64,000 nucleotides of DNA from Oscillospiraceae bacterium (GCA_028720105.1 JAQYLI010000040.1:62001-126000), one strand, 5' to 3'; numbered from the stretch's first letter, positions 1-11,655 are shown. The notes: generated by a model from the letters alone, not told the origin. Numbers and translations: made by a program.

Positions 1-597
1 ATTGACGGTTTCAGACTGGCTGTCAGAACCGAAAAGCTGAACACTGAGGATAAATATCATTTCGTTGTAAAGTCAAAGGCTCTCTCCGAGGTTTCCAAGC
101 TTCTGAGGGACGATGACGAGAAGCCTGTTAATATGTACGTTTCAAGAAAGCACATTGCTTTCGATATAAGCGGATATACCGTTATTTCAAGACTGCTGGA
201 GGGAGAGTTCCATAATTACAAGGGCTCCATACCTCAGAACCATACTACCGAAATTATCCTTAACACTAAGGACCTTATCGCAAGCCTTGAAAGATGTTCA
301 CTGCTTATTGTGGAGCAGACTAAGGCTCCCGTTAAATGCTCCTTTGGGGACAGTATGGTCAAGATAAGCTGCTCCACCTCTCTCGGTAAGCTTTCTGACG
401 TTTTCAACGTTGACGTTACGGGAAATAAGGTGGATATAGGATTTAACTGCAAGTACCTCCTTGACGCTTTGAAGGCTTCCGAGTCGGATAAGGTGAAGCT
501 GCTGTTAAACGGCGGTCTTTCGCCTATGAAGATGGTGCCTGTGGACGGGGACGCTTTTACGTTCCTCGTGCTGCCGGTAAGATTAAAGGCAGAGTAA
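1..597 (+). CDS. dnaN: DNA polymerase III sliding clamp beta subunit, 3' part
   Basis: The reading frame is open from base 1, so the gene enters from the left edge; the tracked ORF at 133 is only its first internal Met. The visible 198 residues start with IDGFRLAVRT, the beta-clamp TDG(F/Y)RLA signature, and end in LPVRL, the conserved clamp C-terminus. This corresponds to roughly the last two of the three clamp domains. The protein is the ring that tethers the replicative polymerase to DNA. It is followed by rlbA, recF, remB and gyrBA, the order found beside dnaA and the origin in Firmicutes, so dnaA and oriC probably lie just outside the window. Confidence 0.95.
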   Translation: MDGFRLAVRTEKLNTEDKYHFVVKSKALSEVSKLLRDDDEKPVNMYVSRKHIAFDISGYTVISRLLEGEFHNYKGSIPQNHTTEIILNTKDLIASLERCSLLIVEQTKAPVKCSFGDSMVKISCSTSLGKLSDVFNVDVTGNKVDIGFNCKYLLDALKASESDKVKLLLNGGLSPMKMVPVDGDAFTFLVLPVRLKAE

Positions 598-630
598 AAC
601 AAAGATAAGCAAAATTCAACGAAAGGTCGA

Positions 631-867
631 ATGAATATGGAAGTTCAGACCGAACAGATAAAAATTACCACCGAGTTCATCAAGCTCCAGCAGCTCCTTA
701 AATTCTCCGGGGCGGCTGATATCGGCTCGGAGGCTAAGGATATGATTGCTTCGGGTATCGTTAAGGTAAACGGGGAAGTCTGCACTATGAGAGGCAAAAA
801 GCTTCGTCCCGGTGATATTGCCGAGATAAACGCCGAGGATATTATTCTCAGGCTCGAGGTCATCTGA
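631..867 (+). CDS. rlbA: S4-domain RNA-binding protein RlbA/YaaA
   Basis: A 78-residue protein made almost entirely of one S4 RNA-binding fold, with the typical core TTEFIKLQQLLKFSGAADIG, followed by SGIVKVNGEVC and RGKKLRPGD. The family (B. subtilis YaaA/RlbA) sits between dnaN and recF in many Firmicutes; a ribosome-associated role is family knowledge. The start ATG is preceded by GAAAGG. Its stop TGA shares one base with the recF start (TGATG), so the two are probably translationally coupled. Confidence 0.93.
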   Translation: MNMEVQTEQIKITTEFIKLQQLLKFSGAADIGSEAKDMIASGIVKVNGEVCTMRGKKLRPGDIAEINAEDIILRLEVI

Positions 868-1991
868 TGATAATCACCCACGTTTGCGCAGACGGATATA
901 AAAACCTTTCCGGAGCGGATATTTATCCTCACGAGAAAATGAATATCCTCTGGGGGGATAACGCTCAGGGGAAAACCAATTTTATCGAGGCTGTGTGGCT
1001 TATGACGGGATGCCGCTCCTTTCGTGGTACGAGGGACAGGGATTTTATCGGCTTTGAAAAGGATAAGGCGAAGATATCACTTGAGTTTAAAGACTCTTTT
1101 CGTTCTCAGAAAATTGATTTTGAGGTGAAGAAAAGCTCGGTGAAGGATAAGAGCATTGCCCTTAATGGGGTGAAAATCCCACTGCTGTCAAGGCTTTTCG
1201 GTAATCTGAAATGCGTGGTTTTTACTCCCGAGGATCTGGCGCTGGCAAAGGGCTCTCCCGACAACAGGAGAAGCTTTATTGACCTTTCCGCTTCACAGCT
1301 GAAAAAATCCTTCGTTTATGCTCTTAACAAGTATGACGGGCTGCTGGGTCAGAGAAATGCTCTTATCAAGGACATTGCTTTCGGCAGGGCGGACAAGAGT
1401 ATGCTTGATGTTTGGGACGTTCAGCTTGCTAAGACGGGGGCGTATATATCCGTTATTCGCGATACTTATTGTAATAATCTGAATAGTTATACTGAGAGTT
1501 TATATAATAAAATTACAGATGGTAATGAAATTTTAAAATTATACTATCAGTCAACTATATATAAAAGACTTGAGGGCAGGACAGACCACGAGGGTGAGCT
1601 TTTTGAGATATATCTTCAGAAGCTCAGAAGCGGTGCCGATGATGATATCAGGGCAGGCTACACCCTTTGCGGCATTCATCGTGACGATGTGTGCGCCACA
1701 ATAAACGGGCTTCCCGTAAGGGAGTTCGGCTCTCAGGGGCAGCAGAGAAGCACTGCGCTGGCTATGAAAATTGCTCAGGCTAAGATAATCAAGGACCAGA
1801 CGGGCGAGGCTCCCGTTATGCTCCTTGACGATGTTCTCAGCGAGCTTGACACGGGCAGGCAGAGGTTCATTCTGGAAAATATCGAGGGTATGCAGGTCTT
1901 TATCACCTGCTGCGACAGGAGAGTTATCGGAAATTCCGACGGGAAAATTTTTTCCGTTAAGGGTGGAACGATATTGGAGCTGAAAGGGTGA
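867..1991 (+). CDS. recF: DNA replication and repair protein RecF
   Basis: A 374-residue SMC-like ABC ATPase that helps load RecA at single-strand gaps. Visible elements are the N-terminal Walker A in WGDNAQGKTN (about residues 29-38), the signature region FGSQGQQRSTALAMKIAQA, and a Walker B/D-loop VMLLDDVLSELD near the C-terminus, with length normal for RecF. The start overlaps the rlbA stop by one base. Bases about 1470-1560 use noticeably more AT-rich codons than the rest, but the frame is intact. Confidence 0.97.
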   Translation: MIITHVCADGYKNLSGADIYPHEKMNILWGDNAQGKTNFIEAVWLMTGCRSFRGTRDRDFIGFEKDKAKISLEFKDSFRSQKIDFEVKKSSVKDKSIALNGVKIPLLSRLFGNLKCVVFTPEDLALAKGSPDNRRSFIDLSASQLKKSFVYALNKYDGLLGQRNALIKDIAFGRADKSMLDVWDVQLAKTGAYISVIRDTYCNNLNSYTESLYNKITDGNEILKLYYQSTIYKRLEGRTDHEGELFEIYLQKLRSGADDDIRAGYTLCGIHRDDVCATINGLPVREFGSQGQQRSTALAMKIAQAKIIKDQTGEAPVMLLDDVLSELDTGRQRFILENIEGMQVFITCCDRRVIGNSDGKIFSVKGGTILELKG

Positions 1992-1995
1992 GGGA

Positions 1996-2241
1996 ATGTA
2001 TATACATCTTGGCAGCGATACGGTGGTGAGGGACTCGGATATTATCGGGGTCTTTGATATCGAAAATACCTCGGTGAGCAAGGTATCTAAGGAATATCTT
2101 GCCGCTTCGGGCAAGAGAAAATCTGCCGTTTCCGTCTCCTATGAAATGCCTAAGTCCTTTGTTATCGCTACGGTGGGGGGCAGGGAGAGAGTTTATATCT
2201 CAAACGTTTCCTCCGCTACCATTATGAAAAGATGCAGATAA
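1996..2241 (+). CDS. remB: RemB/YaaB-type DUF370 protein
   Basis: An 81-residue protein beginning MYIHLGSDTVVRDSDIIGVFD, the hallmark of the YaaB/RemB (DUF370, extracellular matrix regulatory protein) family. It starts four bases after the recF stop, behind a GGGTGAGGG stretch, and precedes gyrB exactly as yaaB does in B. subtilis. In Bacillus, RemB relates to biofilm matrix gene control together with RemA; whether that role holds here is unknown. A TATAAT at 2247-2252 just after the stop may be part of a gyrB promoter. Confidence 0.9.
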   Translation: MYIHLGSDTVVRDSDIIGVFDIENTSVSKVSKEYLAASGKRKSAVSVSYEMPKSFVIATVGGRERVYISNVSSATIMKRCR

Positions 2242-2276
2242 TTATGTATAATTTATAGTATTTATACAGATAGTAA

Positions 2277-4301
<2,025 letters not shown>

Positions 4302-4323
4302 TTTTTTTACAAAGGAATGATAT

Positions 4324-4992
4324 ATGTTGTCGGTTTTGGACGATGATATTTACGATGACGGCAGGAGGTCCTTCGAGGAGCTTCTTGCCAAGGGTGAATA
4401 CAAAAGCTGCAAAGAGGATATCCTGAAAGGCTTTAAGCTGTTTCAGAAAAAATATGTTTTTAAAAGCGTTTGTATTCAGATGCTTATAGTTATTCTGGGA
4501 CTTGTTTCCCAGATTCTTACCATTGCTTCGGCGGGTGAAAATGAGGACGTTTCATTTTCTTATATGCTTATTGTGATGTGCGTGGTTCTCGGAGGATATT
4601 TCCTTATCCGTCCCAAGAATACTTTCAGAAAGCTTGAAAACAGTCTCGGTGAGCTTGAGGGTACGGTCTATGAGGCTGAAATTTATACGGATAAGATAAA
4701 AATATCAACTTTATACGACCCGTATATTTCAGAAGAGGCTGAGAAAGAGGCAGAGGAAAATAATGATGATACACAGGAGGAAAATGACCCCGAAAATGAC
4801 CTTCCTCCCGCTACTATCATACATCTTGACAACGCTGCTGTTGAAATTGTTGAAAGTTCCGAGCTTTTCGTTGTTTACATCAAGAAATTAAACGTGTTCG
4901 TTATACCTAAGTCGGCTTTTAAGCCCTATGAGGTAATGGAGATAAAAAACAGGCTTTCTAATATTATGGGTGTGAGATACAAGGGTGAGTGA
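4324..4992 (+). CDS. YcxB-like membrane protein
   Basis: A 222-residue protein with about 48 cytoplasmic residues, two hydrophobic segments (about 52-74 and 82-97), an acidic linker rich in E/D/N (about 140-165), and a C-terminal region FVVYIKKLNVFVIPKSAF. That last part resembles the YcxB-like C-terminal domain found in many Firmicutes membrane proteins of unknown function. It sits between gyrB and gyrA (22 and about 40 bases away) and is therefore probably co-transcribed with gyrase. The family call is by motif only; function is unknown. Confidence 0.75.
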   Translation: MLSVLDDDIYDDGRRSFEELLAKGEYKSCKEDILKGFKLFQKKYVFKSVCIQMLIVILGLVSQILTIASAGENEDVSFSYMLIVMCVVLGGYFLIRPKNTFRKLENSLGELEGTVYEAEIYTDKIKISTLYDPYISEEAEKEAEENNDDTQEENDPENDLPPATIIHLDNAAVEIVESSELFVVYIKKLNVFVIPKSAFKPYEVMEIKNRLSNIMGVRYKGE

Positions 4993-5033
4993 CCCGTAAA
5001 AAAGCTTTTTATCCGTAAAAGGAGTTGTTGAAT

Positions 5034-7619
5034 TTGTCAGATGAAGTTTTCAGTTTGAATAATAACAGGTTTATTAACAGGGATATCGAAAAGGAAATGA
5101 GAGAGTCTTTCCTTGCTTACTCTATGTCGGTTATTGTTTCACGTGCCCTGCCCGATGTAAGAGACGGTCTTAAGCCTGTTCACAGGCGTATACTTTACAC
5201 TATGTATGAAAACGGTCTTACTCCCGACAAGGAGTACCGTAAGTGCGCAGATACGGTTGGTGCCGTTCTGGGTCGTTATCACCCTCACGGCGACGCTTCC
5301 GTTTATGACGCTATGGTTAGACTTGCTCAGGATTTCTCTATGAGATATCCCCTTGTGGACGGTCACGGAAACTTCGGCTCACTTGACGGAGACCCCCCTG
5401 CTGCTTACCGATACACTGAGGCAAGAATGGAGAAAATGTCCCTTGAAATGCTTACGGACATTAACAAGGACACCATTGACTTTATGTCAAACTACGACGA
5501 CAGACTTAAAGAGCCTGTTGTTCTTCCCTCACGTTTTCCAAATCTGCTTGTTAACGGTTCGGTGGGTATTGCGGTTGGTATGGCTACTAATATCCCACCT
5601 CACAACCTTACCGAGACTATAGGCGCTGTTCAGACTCTTATCAAAAATCCCGACTGCACTCTTGACGAGCTTATGGAGCATATCAAGGGTCCCGATTTCC
5701 CCACAGGCGGCATTATTATGGGCCGTGCGGGCATAAGGGCGGCGTATGCTACGGGTCGAGGAAAAGTCACCCTCCGAGGCAGGACGAGAATTGAGGAAAT
5801 TAAGGGACGCAACTGTATTATCGTTGACGAAATTCCTTATATGGTCAACAAAAAGACCCTTATCGAAAGAATTGCCGAGCTTGCCAAGGACAAGAGAATT
5901 GACGGTATTTTCAACGTTCGTGACGAGTCGGACAAGGACAATGCTGTAAGAATTGTTATCGAGCTGAAAAAAGATGCCATTCCTCAGGTGGTACTCAATC
6001 ATCTGTTCCAGTTCACTCAGCTGCAGGATACGGTGGGAATTATTCTGCTGGCTCTGGTTAAGGGCGAGCCTAAAATACTGACACTCAAGCAGATGCTGAC
6101 AGAGTATATTGATTTCCAGGTTGAAGTTATCCGCAGAAGGACTCAGTTCGACCTTGACAAGGCTAAGGCAAGGGCGCATATCTTAGAGGGTATGGTCATT
6201 GCGGCGGATAATATTGACGAGGTCATCAAGATTTGCCGAACCTCCGAAAATATCGGAGAGATAAAGTCGAGACTTATGGAAAGATTTGCTCTTTCCGATG
6301 TTCAGGCTGAGGCTATCGCTCAGATGAGAATGTATCAGCTTTCCAATATGGAACGCAAGAAAATAGAGGATGAGCTTGCCGAACTTCACGCTAAGATAAA
6401 GGAGCTTACCGAAATTCTTGGGGACAATGAAAAGGTGCTTGCCATCATTTCCGACGAACTTGAGGAGATCAAGAAAAAGTACGGCGACGAGAGAAAGACC
6501 GATATTGAGAATGTCAGCGGTGAGGTTGACGTAGAAGATCTTATCCCCGTTGAGGACTGCGTTGTTACTCTTACGGATATCGGTTATATCAAACGCCAGC
6601 CTGTAAGCGAGTACAAAATTCAGAAGCGCGGCGGCAAGGGAGTCAGCGCCATCAAGCAGAGGGACGAGGACTTTATTCAGGAAATGTTTATTGCTTCCTC
6701 CCACGATGATGTGCTGTTTATTTCCAACAAGGGCATTATGTACAAGCTCCGCTGCTTTGAAATTGCAGAAGGCTCAAAGCAGTCAAGAGGAGTTAATGTT
6801 ATCAATATGCTTCCTCTTGCCGAGGACGAGAAGATTGCGGCTATGATAAAGACCTCCGATTATGACGAGGGCAAATTCATTATTATGGTCACCAAAAACG
6901 GCAAGATAAAGAGGACTCCCCTTTCCTCCTACAAGAATGTCCGCAAGAACGGTCTGAGGGCTGTGGGTCTTGACGAGGGTGACGAGATCGCAGGCGTAAG
7001 GCTCACCGACGGCAATGCTCAGGTCATTGTTGCTACAAGAAACGGCTTTGCTATTCGCATTGAGGAAACTCAGATGAGACCTATGAGCAGGACTGCTCAC
7101 GGCGTTAAGGCTATTAAGCTCAGAGAGGGCGACTATGTTGTTTCTATGGCGAGGGTAAGAGAGGGTGCTTCCGTTCTTACCGTTACCGACAAGGGTCTTG
7201 GCAGACGAGTAAAGCTTGAGGATTACCGTATTCAGCACAGAGGCGGCTATGGTATGCTGAGTTACAAGACTTCCGAGGAGAAGGGATATGTCTGCGGCAT
7301 CAAGATAGTTGACGAGGACGACGACATCATTATGATAGCTACAGACGGCGTTATCATCAGGATAAGAGCCTGCGATATCCGCATTATGGGCAGATATGCT
7401 ACGGGCGTTAAGCTTATGAGAGTAAGCGGCGAGGACAGAGTTGTTTCCTTCACCAGAGCCGAGCACGACGACAGCGCCGAGACGGAAAAGATAGAACAGC
7501 CCTCCGAGGAGGAGCTTCAGAAGGAGCTTGCCGAGGCTGCTGCGGAAGAGCAGAGTGAGGTAATTATTGACGAAGAGCCTGACGATGATGAAGAGGACGT
7601 AACAGAAGATACGGAATAA
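5034..7619 (+). CDS. gyrA: DNA gyrase subunit A
   Basis: Breakage-reunion subunit of gyrase. It begins with the conserved block [20 protein letters not shown]; the active-site Tyr is in [10 protein letters not shown] (about residue 127), followed by the coiled coil and six-bladed C-terminal beta-pinwheel (QKRGGKG is the GyrA-box type motif). The track starts at TTG 5025, but GGAG at 5021-5024 abuts that codon. TTG 5034 has a nine-base spacer, so it is the better start. The last 45 residues are a strongly acidic tail ([16 protein letters not shown]), longer than in B. subtilis GyrA. A hairpin follows the stop. Confidence 0.97.
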   Translation: MSDEVFSLNNNRFINRDIEKEMRESFLAYSMSVIVSRALPDVRDGLKPVHRRILYTMYENGLTPDKEYRKCADTVGAVLGRYHPHGDASVYDAMVRLAQDFSMRYPLVDGHGNFGSLDGDPPAAYRYTEARMEKMSLEMLTDINKDTIDFMSNYDDRLKEPVVLPSRFPNLLVNGSVGIAVGMATNIPPHNLTETIGAVQTLIKNPDCTLDELMEHIKGPDFPTGGIIMGRAGIRAAYATGRGKVTLRGRTRIEEIKGRNCIIVDEIPYMVNKKTLIERIAELAKDKRIDGIFNVRDESDKDNAVRIVIELKKDAIPQVVLNHLFQFTQLQDTVGIILLALVKGEPKILTLKQMLTEYIDFQVEVIRRRTQFDLDKAKARAHILEGMVIAADNIDEVIKICRTSENIGEIKSRLMERFALSDVQAEAIAQMRMYQLSNMERKKIEDELAELHAKIKELTEILGDNEKVLAIISDELEEIKKKYGDERKTDIENVSGEVDVEDLIPVEDCVVTLTDIGYIKRQPVSEYKIQKRGGKGVSAIKQRDEDFIQEMFIASSHDDVLFISNKGIMYKLRCFEIAEGSKQSRGVNVINMLPLAEDEKIAAMIKTSDYDEGKFIIMVTKNGKIKRTPLSSYKNVRKNGLRAVGLDEGDEIAGVRLTDGNAQVIVATRNGFAIRIEETQMRPMSRTAHGVKAIKLREGDYVVSMARVREGASVLTVTDKGLGRRVKLEDYRIQHRGGYGMLSYKTSEEKGYVCGIKIVDEDDDIIMIATDGVIIRIRACDIRIMGRYATGVKLMRVSGEDRVVSFTRAEHDDSAETEKIEQPSEEELQKELAEAAAEEQSEVIIDEEPDDDEEDVTEDTE

Positions 7620-7632
7620 TAATTTTTAACAT

Positions 7633-7660
7633 AAGCAGGCGGTTTTTTTCCCGCCTGCTT
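7633..7660 (+). terminator. perfect 10-bp hairpin after gyrA
   Basis: AAGCAGGCGG pairs perfectly with CCGCCTGCTT around a loop of seven T and one C. There is no T-run after the stem, so intrinsic termination is plausible but not certain. Confidence 0.55.
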
Positions 7661-7690
7661 GCTGTATAGCTGTATATATAGGTGATAGAT

Positions 7691-8602
7691 TTGTTTTTTG
7701 AGAAAATAAGCTTTTTCGGGTTCAGTCTTTATGAGATGTGTCTGCTGTTTCTTATATGGTCTTTTATCGGCTGGGCTATTGAGGTGTGCGCCCACGCTCT
7801 GAAAATGGGAGAGTATTCAAACAGGGGGTTTCTGAGTATGCCCATATGTCCCATTTACGGGGTGGGTGTGCTTATTATCACTGTTATTTTAGGGCGGTTT
7901 ATGGATTATCCAATTGTGGTATTCCTGCTGTCCTCCCTTATATGCACCGCTTTTGAGCTGGCGGTGGGGGTGCTGATGAAGCTTATTTTTCACAATATGT
8001 GGTGGGATTATTCCGACGAGCATTTCAATTTCAGGGGATATATCTGCCTGAAAGTCAGCATTGAATGGGGTCTGGGCTGCCTTATTGTTGAATACTGCGC
8101 TGAACCGTGGATAGAGGGTATTATTCATATAATTCCCCGTATGATAGGCGTTATTGTTATAATCGTGATGGGTGTGCTTATTGTGATTGACTGCGTTAAT
8201 TCCGTTTCGGCGGTGTACAGGCTCAATCTCAGGCTTAAAGAGATTTCCGAGATATCCTCAAAAATGTACGACCATTCTCAGAAGCTCGGAAAGAAATTTG
8301 CGGACAAGGCTCTTGAAGCTGCGGACGCAGGAGCGGAAAAGGCTGCTGAATTTTACATTGCTTCCGAGGAGGCTTCCGAAGAGGCTGAGAGGATAAAGGA
8401 AGAGGCAAGAGAGAGAATGGACGAGCTTGAAGAGAAGCTTCGGAGCAGATATGACGCTCTTATCGCTTTTTCCGACAGGGAGGACAGGCGTGTTATCAGG
8501 CTTATAAATGCTTTCCCAAGCCTTAAATCGGCAGATCACGGCGAGGCTCTCGAAAAACTCAGAACAAGCGTGAGGGAAAAGCTTAACAAGAAAAGGACGT
8601 GA
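7691..8602 (+). CDS. PF06541-type (putative ABC-transporter permease, CmpB-like) membrane protein
   Basis: About 303 residues. The N-terminal half has four to five hydrophobic segments carrying the family signature WSFIGWAIE, NRGFLSMPICPIYGVG and MWWDYSDEHFNFRGYICL, typical of the DUF1113/PF06541 family. The C-terminal third is a charged helical region (about 180-300) rich in E/K/A, predicted cytoplasmic coiled coil. The track starts at GTG 7682, but AGGTGAT at 7680-7686 is an excellent Shine-Dalgarno for TTG 7691, so I prefer that start. It ends four bases before the GH16 gene, implying one transcript. Family function is unknown despite the name. Confidence 0.85.
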   Translation: MFFEKISFFGFSLYEMCLLFLIWSFIGWAIEVCAHALKMGEYSNRGFLSMPICPIYGVGVLIITVILGRFMDYPIVVFLLSSLICTAFELAVGVLMKLIFHNMWWDYSDEHFNFRGYICLKVSIEWGLGCLIVEYCAEPWIEGIIHIIPRMIGVIVIIVMGVLIVIDCVNSVSAVYRLNLRLKEISEISSKMYDHSQKLGKKFADKALEAADAGAEKAAEFYIASEEASEEAERIKEEARERMDELEEKLRSRYDALIAFSDREDRRVIRLINAFPSLKSADHGEALEKLRTSVREKLNKKRT

Positions 8603-8606
8603 AAAT

Positions 8607-9395
8607 ATGATATCTGAACTTATGGCACTTATGGCGGCGGTAAATACGGAACTTTCAACATTTTTAAACAGAGATGCCCTAAGTTATAAAATATTTGACC
8701 ACAAGCCTTATTATATGACCTTTGAGGATAATTTTGAGGGGACGGAGCTTGACCTTTCCAAGTGGGAAAGATGTCCCGAACAGAGAAGGCAGGACCTTAA
8801 TAATTACTGGAAAGATGATATGTCCTATCTTGACGGTGAGGGGCATCTTGTTCTGGAAATGAGCTATGACGAGGAAACGGACAGATTTAACTCGGGGGCT
8901 GTCCGCACAAGAGGAATATTCGAGCAGACTTACGGTTATTTCGAGATAAGGTGTACTCTTAACAATGTTCCCGGGTACTGGACTGCTTTCTGGCTTATGG
9001 GCGACTCGGTAAACAGCGAGAAAAACGGCGGAAAAGACGGCACGGAAATTGATATTTACGAGTCTCCTTTTTACAATGAGAAAAAAATTCAGCATACTCT
9101 TAACTGGGACGGCTACGGTTCGGCACACAAGTCTGAGGGAAAGGTGGTAAATGCCAATGTTTATGACGGGGAATTTCACACCTTTGGGCTTCTCTGGACT
9201 GAGGACGAATATGTTTATTATATTGACGGCAGGGAGACCTGGAGGACTGACGCCCAAAAAGCAAAGGGAACCTGCGAGGTTCCCTTATTCCTAAAAATTT
9301 CTGCGGAAACGGGAGGCTGGACGGGTCTGCCCGACAAGGATATGCTTCCCGACAGGATATATGCGGATTATGTGAGGGTCTACTCGGCAAGATGA
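8607..9395 (+). CDS. GH16 family beta-glucanase-like protein, no signal peptide
   Basis: A 262-residue glycoside hydrolase family 16 protein. The catalytic motif EIDIYE (ExDxxE: nucleophile, assisting Asp and acid/base) is intact and is preceded by GYWTAFWLMG, the usual substrate-cleft strand. GH16 members cleave beta-1,3 or beta-1,3-1,4 glucans and related polymers. The N-terminus (MISELMALMAAVNTELSTF) is not a convincing signal peptide, so the enzyme appears cytoplasmic or leaves by another route, which is unusual. It is in an operon-like arrangement with the preceding membrane protein. Its 3' end overlaps the convergent feoA-like gene by 16 bases. Confidence 0.88.
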   Translation: MISELMALMAAVNTELSTFLNRDALSYKIFDHKPYYMTFEDNFEGTELDLSKWERCPEQRRQDLNNYWKDDMSYLDGEGHLVLEMSYDEETDRFNSGAVRTRGIFEQTYGYFEIRCTLNNVPGYWTAFWLMGDSVNSEKNGGKDGTEIDIYESPFYNEKKIQHTLNWDGYGSAHKSEGKVVNANVYDGEFHTFGLLWTEDEYVYYIDGRETWRTDAQKAKGTCEVPLFLKISAETGGWTGLPDKDMLPDRIYADYVRVYSAR

Positions 9396-9628
9396 TCGGT
9401 TCTTACCAGTATTTTTCCCGTGTCCTCCTTGCGGAGGGCTATTACTGCTCCTCTGATAAGGTAGGCTATGGGGTCTCCTGCGGGGCTGCGGTGAAGACAG
9501 ATGACCCGTGTTCCCTCAATAAGCCCCATATCCATCAGACGGCGGCGCATATCTCCCGTACTGTTCATCTCCGTTACGGTGGCTGTGGTGCCCTCGGAGA
9601 GTGAGGATAATGTGGATATATTATTCAT
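9380..9628 (-). CDS. FeoA-domain protein
   Basis: An 82-residue protein that is a single FeoA (SH3-like) domain, with RRRLMDMGLIEGTRV and DPIAYLIRGAVIALRK. FeoA is the small cytosolic partner of the ferrous iron transporter FeoB, but no feoB is seen here. The gene stands alone on the minus strand, divergent from rsmE, and converges on the GH16 gene with a short overlap. GGGAAG lies eight bases before the ATG. It may act with a FeoB encoded elsewhere or be a stand-alone regulator. Confidence 0.88.
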   Translation of the reverse strand: MNNISTLSSLSEGTTATVTEMNSTGDMRRRLMDMGLIEGTRVICLHRSPAGDPIAYLIRGAVIALRKEDTGKILVRTDHLAE

Positions 9629-9739
9629 AAGTATTGCTTCCCTGTGTTATGAAATGTACAGGCTGTCTTTATAACAGGCTGTCATAGTTATATTATGCCC
9701 GTGATAGTGAGCGGGTGAATAAATTATAAGAGGTTTGAT

Positions 9740-10465
9740 ATGCCCAGATTTTTTATTGACGAGACCGCTCTTTGCGGCGATATTATTACGGTGAGGGGCG
9801 GCGACGCCGGTCACATAGGAAGATCCCTGAGAATGAAAACAGGCGACAGCATCACCTTCTGCAGGGAGGGTGTGGATTTTGTTTCGGTCATTGAGAAAAT
9901 GACCTCGGAGGAGGTTTTTTGCAGGGTGGTGGAAAGGATACCCTCCTCCTCCGAGCCGAATTTGCGGCTGACTATTTATCAGGCTCTCCCCAAGCAGGAC
10001 AAGCCCGAGCTTATCATTCAGAAATGCACCGAGCTGGGAGCGGCAAGGATAGTTTTCTTTATCTCAAAAAGATGCGTTTCACGTCCCGATGAAAAGTCGG
10101 CGGAGAAAAAGCTTACAAGGTGGAGAAAGGTTGCGGAAGAAGCGGCAAAGCAGTCGGGAAGAGGGAATATTCCCGAGATATGCGGCATTGTAAGCTTTGA
10201 CGAGGCTGTAAATGAGCTTTGCGGAAACGATATCTCCCTTTTATGCTACGAAAACGGCGGAGAGAGGCTTTCGGACATTGATTTTTCGGGAAAAAAGACC
10301 TGCGGCGTTATGATTGGCGCTGAGGGGGGATTTGACAGGTCGGAGGCGGACAAATGCTGTGAAAAGGGTGCTGTTCCCATATGGCTCGGAAAGCGTATTT
10401 TACGCTGCGAGACCTGCCCTATTGCGGTAACGGCTATGATTATGCTTTCGGCGGGTGAGGTTTAG
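9740..10465 (+). CDS. rsmE: 16S rRNA m3U1498 methyltransferase
   Basis: A 241-residue SPOUT-class methyltransferase that methylates U1498 of 16S rRNA using SAM. It has the N-terminal PUA-like part (GGDAGHIGRSLRMKTGD), the QALPKQDKPELIIQKCTELG segment, and the knotted SAM-binding motifs MIGAEGGFDRSE and LGKRILRCETCPIAV, all diagnostic for RsmE. AAGAGG precedes the ATG. It is divergent from the feoA-like gene. Confidence 0.96.
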   Translation: MPRFFIDETALCGDIITVRGGDAGHIGRSLRMKTGDSITFCREGVDFVSVIEKMTSEEVFCRVVERIPSSSEPNLRLTIYQALPKQDKPELIIQKCTELGAARIVFFISKRCVSRPDEKSAEKKLTRWRKVAEEAAKQSGRGNIPEICGIVSFDEAVNELCGNDISLLCYENGGERLSDIDFSGKKTCGVMIGAEGGFDRSEADKCCEKGAVPIWLGKRILRCETCPIAVTAMIMLSAGEV

Positions 10466-10519
10466 GCTGGATGAGACTGCAGACGCTCCTACAATACAAA
10501 CAAAAATTTTGAAAAACTA

Positions 10520-10548
10520 TTGCAATATTCAAAATGATATGTTATAAT
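10520..10548 (+). promoter_or_regulatory. SigA-type promoter of the SDR gene
   Basis: TTGCAA, 17 bases, TATAAT. It predicts a 5' UTR of roughly 105 bases, unusually long for this window, in which I see only a weak CCTGT/ACAGG closing stem. Confidence 0.8.
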
Positions 10549-10660
10549 AGCTATAGATTAATACCTGTGATGGGACAGTTTTTGTCATATATAACAATCG
10601 AAATTATTCTCAGAACAGGAAAAAGGATCTATTAAATTATTTTCATAAGGAGGAGCAAAA

Positions 10661-11461
10661 ATGGACAGATTAAAAGGCAAGGTTGCCATCGTAACAGGTT
10701 CTACAAGCGGTATCGGTGTTGGTATCGCTAAGCTTTTTGCGGCAGAAGGCGCAAAGGTAGTCATCTGCGGACGCCGTGAGGCAAAGGGTCAGGCTGTTGT
10801 TGACAGCATTGCTGCCGAGGGCGGAGAGGCTTTCTATCATTTTATGGATATCACCGTGCCCGAGAGCATTGACGAACTGCTTGCAGACACCGTGAAGAAA
10901 TACGGAAAGATCGACATTCTGGTGAATAACGCCGCTAACGTAGGATTGAAGGACGGACGTGTGGACGAGCTTACTCTTGAAATGTGGGATAACATTTTCC
11001 AGAGCGATATCCGCGGTACCTTCTATGCTATCAAGAGCGTTCTTCCTTATATGAAGGAAAACAAAGGCGGTTCTATCATAAATATCGGCTCTATGGCTTC
11101 CTGCGGCGGCGATCTCGGCTCTACCGCTTATGCCTGCGCTAAGGCAGGGGTTGATATGCTCACAAAGTCTACCGCTCTTCAGTACGGCAAGGACAATATC
11201 CGCTGCAACTGTGTTCGCCCCGGTCTTATCGTTACTCCCGAGAACGAGGCTTATGTACCTCAGGCGCTTAAAGATGTTTTCCTCAATAACATTATGGTAA
11301 ACCGTTACGGCGCTCCTGCTGATATTGCAAATATGTGCCTTTATCTTGCGTCCGATGAGAGCGAATACTTCACGGGTCAGGTCGTTACTGTTGACGGCGG
11401 CCTCAATGCTCACGTTTCTACTGTGGGCGAGTTCAAGAAGCTTAATTCCCGTACCTGGTAA
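10661..11461 (+). CDS. SDR family NAD(P)-dependent oxidoreductase
   Basis: A 266-residue classical short-chain dehydrogenase/reductase. It has the Rossmann dinucleotide motif TGSTSGIGVGIA (residues 13-24), NNAAN, the catalytic Ser in NIGSMAS and YACAK (YxxxK), and the C-terminal GQVVTVDGGLN. GRR after the second strand favours NADP(H). The substrate cannot be told from the sequence; related Clostridia proteins include oxoacyl-ACP reductases, sugar alcohol and hydroxysteroid dehydrogenases. It is monocistronic, with its own promoter and terminator and an AAGGAGG ribosome site. Confidence 0.9.
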   Translation: MDRLKGKVAIVTGSTSGIGVGIAKLFAAEGAKVVICGRREAKGQAVVDSIAAEGGEAFYHFMDITVPESIDELLADTVKKYGKIDILVNNAANVGLKDGRVDELTLEMWDNIFQSDIRGTFYAIKSVLPYMKENKGGSIINIGSMASCGGDLGSTAYACAKAGVDMLTKSTALQYGKDNIRCNCVRPGLIVTPENEAYVPQALKDVFLNNIMVNRYGAPADIANMCLYLASDESEYFTGQVVTVDGGLNAHVSTVGEFKKLNSRTW

Positions 11462-11485
11462 ATAATTCTTATAATACATAACTGC

Positions 11486-11517
11486 GGGGGCTGTTTTTGG
11501 CAGCCCTCGATTTTTTA
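11486..11517 (+). terminator. intrinsic terminator of the SDR gene
   Basis: An 8-bp GC-rich stem (GGGGGCTG with CAGCCCTC, one G-U pair) around TTTTTGG, followed by GATTTTTT. Confidence 0.85.
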
Positions 11518-11563
11518 TTTAATAAAAAAATTTCTTTCAAAAGTCAAAAAGTTAAAAAGTATA

Positions 11564-11592
11564 TTGAATTTGTACAGAATATATGATATAAT
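11564..11592 (+). promoter_or_regulatory. promoter of the two-kinase operon
   Basis: TTGAAT, 17 bases, TATAAT, about 65 bases upstream of the first kinase gene. Confidence 0.78.
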
Positions 11593-11655
11593 AAAAATTG
11601 AACATATATGACCTATGTTTTTGTTTATATAGACGAATAAACAGGGGGGAATTTT

